A stretch of 64,000 nt of DNA from Chitinophagaceae bacterium DXS (GTDB lineage Bacteria > Bacteroidota > Bacteroidia > Chitinophagales > Chitinophagaceae), in contig CP128386.1 of the NCBI GenBank assembly GCA_030345135.1, positions 2,629,677 to 2,693,676 on the forward strand, in the 5' to 3' direction. The translations under genes were made by a program, and so were the position numbers. Below, piece by piece: positions 61,733-64,000 of this stretch; position 1 is the first letter of the stretch; each line of letters begins with the position of its first letter. Under the pieces are notes generated by a model, which was not told the DNA's origin, searched no databases, and saw only the letters and a list, made by a program, of their open reading frames with translations.

Positions 61733-64000
61733 CTATCTTATCAACACCACCGTTCCCCTATAAGTAAAAATTTCCCCCGTAGCGCATACAATTTCAGCAG
61801 CATACACATAAGTACCTGTAGGTAATGGCAGATTATTACGTGTTCCATCCCAACCGCCAAATTTATCATCCAGGGTAAAGTTGTTCCTTTCAAACACCAC
61901 AGTGCCCCAGCGCTCGTAAATCACCAGGTGCTTAATAAGCTTAATGCCCTTACCGCGCACATTAAAGCGATCGTTAAGATTGTCGTTATTAGGTGTAAAG
62001 CTGGTAGGAAAAAGCACCAGCCCTTCGTTACAAATAACTTTGATGTTTACCGTATCTTTCGCAGAACAGCCGTATTGTGTGGATACAGTAACTACATAGG
62101 AACTCGCAAGATTGGGTGATGCTGCTGGCGCAGAACAATTATTGCAAGAAAGATATTGCGAAGGCTGCCATTGCCATTTAACTACATCATTGCTTGTACT
62201 TGTCTGCAACACAACAGATGAACCCGCAACGAGTGATAAATCAGGAATAGTTGTTACCGTTGGCAGCGGTTCTACTTTAAGCTGAACATCCGCCTTATCT
62301 TCAAGGCAATTCATTTCATCGTGACCAGTTACAGTATAGACGCCTGATTGATCTGTTTTTACGATCGGATCTGCACTTGTAAAAGAACTAAGTCCTGTTC
62401 CAGTCCAGGTATAATTGTTGGCACCTGTAACATGTAGTTGAATACTATCTCCGTTGCATACATGTACTTCAGGCATTGTAGTTATCTTAAACGGCTGAAC
62501 TACTTTCACCGTGATGGAATCAGTGGAGGTACATCCAAAATTATTTGTAACATCAACCGTGTATTGTGTATTTGTTGTTGGAGTAACAACCGGCGATGCG
62601 TTTAAAACATCTGTCAATCCCGCCGCAGCATGCCAGTTATAGATTATTCCATCATGCGCATTTAGCTGAATGCTTCCTCCTAAACAAATAGCAGGCTGAG
62701 CCGGCAGAAGATTCACCACAGGATTTGCATGCACATCTAATAATGCGGACGTGGTATCCAGGCAACCTTCATTATTTACCACAAGCAAAACATTATATGC
62801 ACGAGGTTCATTAAATAATTGCTTATCCGGGTTTTGCAAAGCTGAATGAGAACTGTTATCAAAATCCCATTCCCAGGTTACTTTGTCCATACCAGGAATA
62901 TCCGAAGTAAATGTTCCATATTCTCCTTTACACAAATCTGACGGACCGGCTATTGTACCGTGCACACGGGATTTAACGGAAACAATTTTGGTATTCTCAG
63001 CCTCACATCCAAAAGGAGAAACTGCTTTTACAGTTACAATATAGTCACCAACATCGTTATACTGAAAGTAAGGCGATTCAAGCGTTGAATTATCAGCAGC
63101 CGATTGTGTTCCAAACTGCCAACTGTATTGCAATTCCTGTTGCATTTCATTTTTAGCAATACTATATATTTCAGGCTGGAAGGAGGCAATGCCATTCACA
63201 CAAATAACAGGAGGCTTTGTTTCAATAGCAATATGCAAGGTATCGATCACTATCTTCTGATCCAGGAAATAAGAAAATGAACAACCTTCATTATTTTTTA
63301 CAATCAATGCTGGTGTGTACACTCCCGGTGACAAATACTTGTGTTTTGCAGAAGTTTCCTGAGCATCCTGCAATGTGCCGTCACCAAAATCCCAGGTAAA
63401 CTGCGTAGTATTTTCCGCTTGCGCACTTAGTGTTATTTCTTCTGCACGACAACCATATAATTTATCAGCGGATAACGTAGCATAAGGACCGTTAATGGTA
63501 ATATAATCAAAGCTTGAATCAACAAGCCCATAATCATAATATCCATAAATGGTTACCTTATACTTGCCCGGTTTCTGGTATGTGTGGCTCGCAAAATTCA
63601 GGTTATCGGCCGTACTGCCATCTCCAAAATCCCATGACACTTTAGGTGTGTTTGCCGAAGTATTGGAAAAGCTTGCCAACACAGGTGGACAACCGCTATT
63701 GTTGATATTGGTGGTAGTGTAGGTAAAAGAAAGATTTATGTTCTTTACAAAGACAACCGATTTTGCGGTGTCCGCGCAATTGTATAGCGCGTTGGATGCA
63801 ATTAACACAACAGTGTCTGCTCCCGGCTTGCTATAAGTATGATAACCGTTATAATCATTTGAAGAAGTTCCGTCTCCGTAGTGCCATGTATAATTCGCAT
63901 TGTAATAATCCCCCAAACTATAATTATTAAAGTAGACGTACGTGTCCGGAGAAACAGGATTTTGAGAAATGCTAAAATTGGCTTTGGGACCAACCACATT
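61733..64000 (-). CDS. PKD-repeat surface protein with T9SS type B sorting domain, partial
   Basis: At least 755 residues; the frame is open at the window end, so the N-terminus and signal peptide are missing. Repeated PKD domains show the W-x-FGDG or Y-x-WHYGDG pattern (for example VSWDFGDGS, FTWDFGDGT). The last 85 residues, starting FTPNNDNLNDRF and ending YRGTVVLIR, match the gliding-motility-associated C-terminal (CHU_C) domain used for type IX secretion and surface attachment. It is probably a large surface or adhesin-like protein. Confidence 0.9.
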   Translation of the reverse strand, partial: NVVGPKANFSISQNPVSPDTYVYFNNYSLGDYYNANYTWHYGDGTSSNDYNGYHTYSKPGADTVVLIASNALYNCADTAKSVVFVKNINLSFTYTTTNINNSGCPPVLASFSNTSANTPKVSWDFGDGSTADNLNFASHTYQKPGKYKVTIYGYYDYGLVDSSFDYITINGPYATLSADKLYGCRAEEITLSAQAENTTQFTWDFGDGTLQDAQETSAKHKYLSPGVYTPALIVKNNEGCSFSYFLDQKIVIDTLHIAIETKPPVICVNGIASFQPEIYSIAKNEMQQELQYSWQFGTQSAADNSTLESPYFQYNDVGDYIVTVKAVSPFGCEAENTKIVSVKSRVHGTIAGPSDLCKGEYGTFTSDIPGMDKVTWEWDFDNSSHSALQNPDKQLFNEPRAYNVLLVVNNEGCLDTTSALLDVHANPVVNLLPAQPAICLGGSIQLNAHDGIIYNWHAAAGLTDVLNASPVVTPTTNTQYTVDVTNNFGCTSTDSITVKVVQPFKITTMPEVHVCNGDSIQLHVTGANNYTWTGTGLSSFTSADPIVKTDQSGVYTVTGHDEMNCLEDKADVQLKVEPLPTVTTIPDLSLVAGSSVVLQTSTSNDVVKWQWQPSQYLSCNNCSAPAASPNLASSYVVTVSTQYGCSAKDTVNIKVICNEGLVLFPTSFTPNNDNLNDRFNVRGKGIKLIKHLVIYERWGTVVFERNNFTLDDKFGGWDGTRNNLPLPTGTYVYAAEIVCATGEIFTYRGTVVLIR

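Noticed and set aside
1-64000. tRNA, rRNA, riboswitch or insertion-sequence genes
   Set aside because: I scanned the intergenic stretches by eye and found no cloverleaf, rRNA-like segment, known riboswitch core or transposase gene.

Overview
The window reads as a chromosome segment of a member of the Bacteroidota, most likely the family Chitinophagaceae. The evidence is a gliding-motility lipoprotein (GldB), a protein ending in a gliding-motility/T9SS type B sorting domain, several DUF3857, DUF4136 and DUF6263-type envelope proteins, candidate promoters with a TAnnTTTG -7 box, and moderate GC. There is no rRNA, tRNA, insertion sequence, prophage or CRISPR array. All functional calls rest on motifs read by eye; no database search was run.

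Layout. 1-5000: end of a PafA-like phosphatase, then a two-gene operon of transglutaminase-like DUF3857 proteins, one with a catalytic triad and one that has lost it. 5177-7111: a DUF6263-type lipoprotein and a YpdA-type thioredoxin-reductase-like oxidoreductase. 7145-14909: an accessory-looking cluster with a UbiA-family prenyltransferase, two paralogous GT4 glycosyltransferases, a GT2 glycosyltransferase, an ABC exporter and, divergently, a small terpene-cyclase-fold protein with a DxD(S) motif. This is the best candidate for an undescribed pathway, possibly an exported glycosylated isoprenoid or lipid. 15225-31438: housekeeping genes (icd, M2 peptidase, GNAT, a DtxR-type regulator with an Nramp-UspA fusion transporter, a GT35-like protein without the PLP lysine, nadE, gldB) plus a gene broken by an in-frame amber codon.

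31788-49336: apaG, then a long minus-strand carbohydrate block: Na+/sugar symporter, GH43, beta-helix/PDZ protein, aldose 1-epimerase, GH51, a GH43-like beta-propeller, galactokinase, a clan GH-A hydrolase, GH127 and a sugar nucleotidyltransferase. Together they suggest breakdown of arabinose- and galactose-containing glycans followed by uptake and entry into the Leloir pathway. No SusC/SusD pair or dedicated regulator is present. 49532-64000: S41 protease, deoC, SPOR protein, M20 amidohydrolase, TPR histidine kinase, malic enzyme, MlaE permease, an envelope pair, and the C-terminal part of a PKD-repeat adhesin-like protein.

The most striking non-gene signal is a set of about twenty degenerate tandem arrays of short words, mostly 7 bp. 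They cluster at the 3' ends of genes and often begin at or inside the stop codon. Several unrelated word families share the 7-bp phase, and many put a stop trinucleotide in each unit, which gives stops in all three frames. Two MITE-like inverted-repeat elements lie downstream of mlaE.
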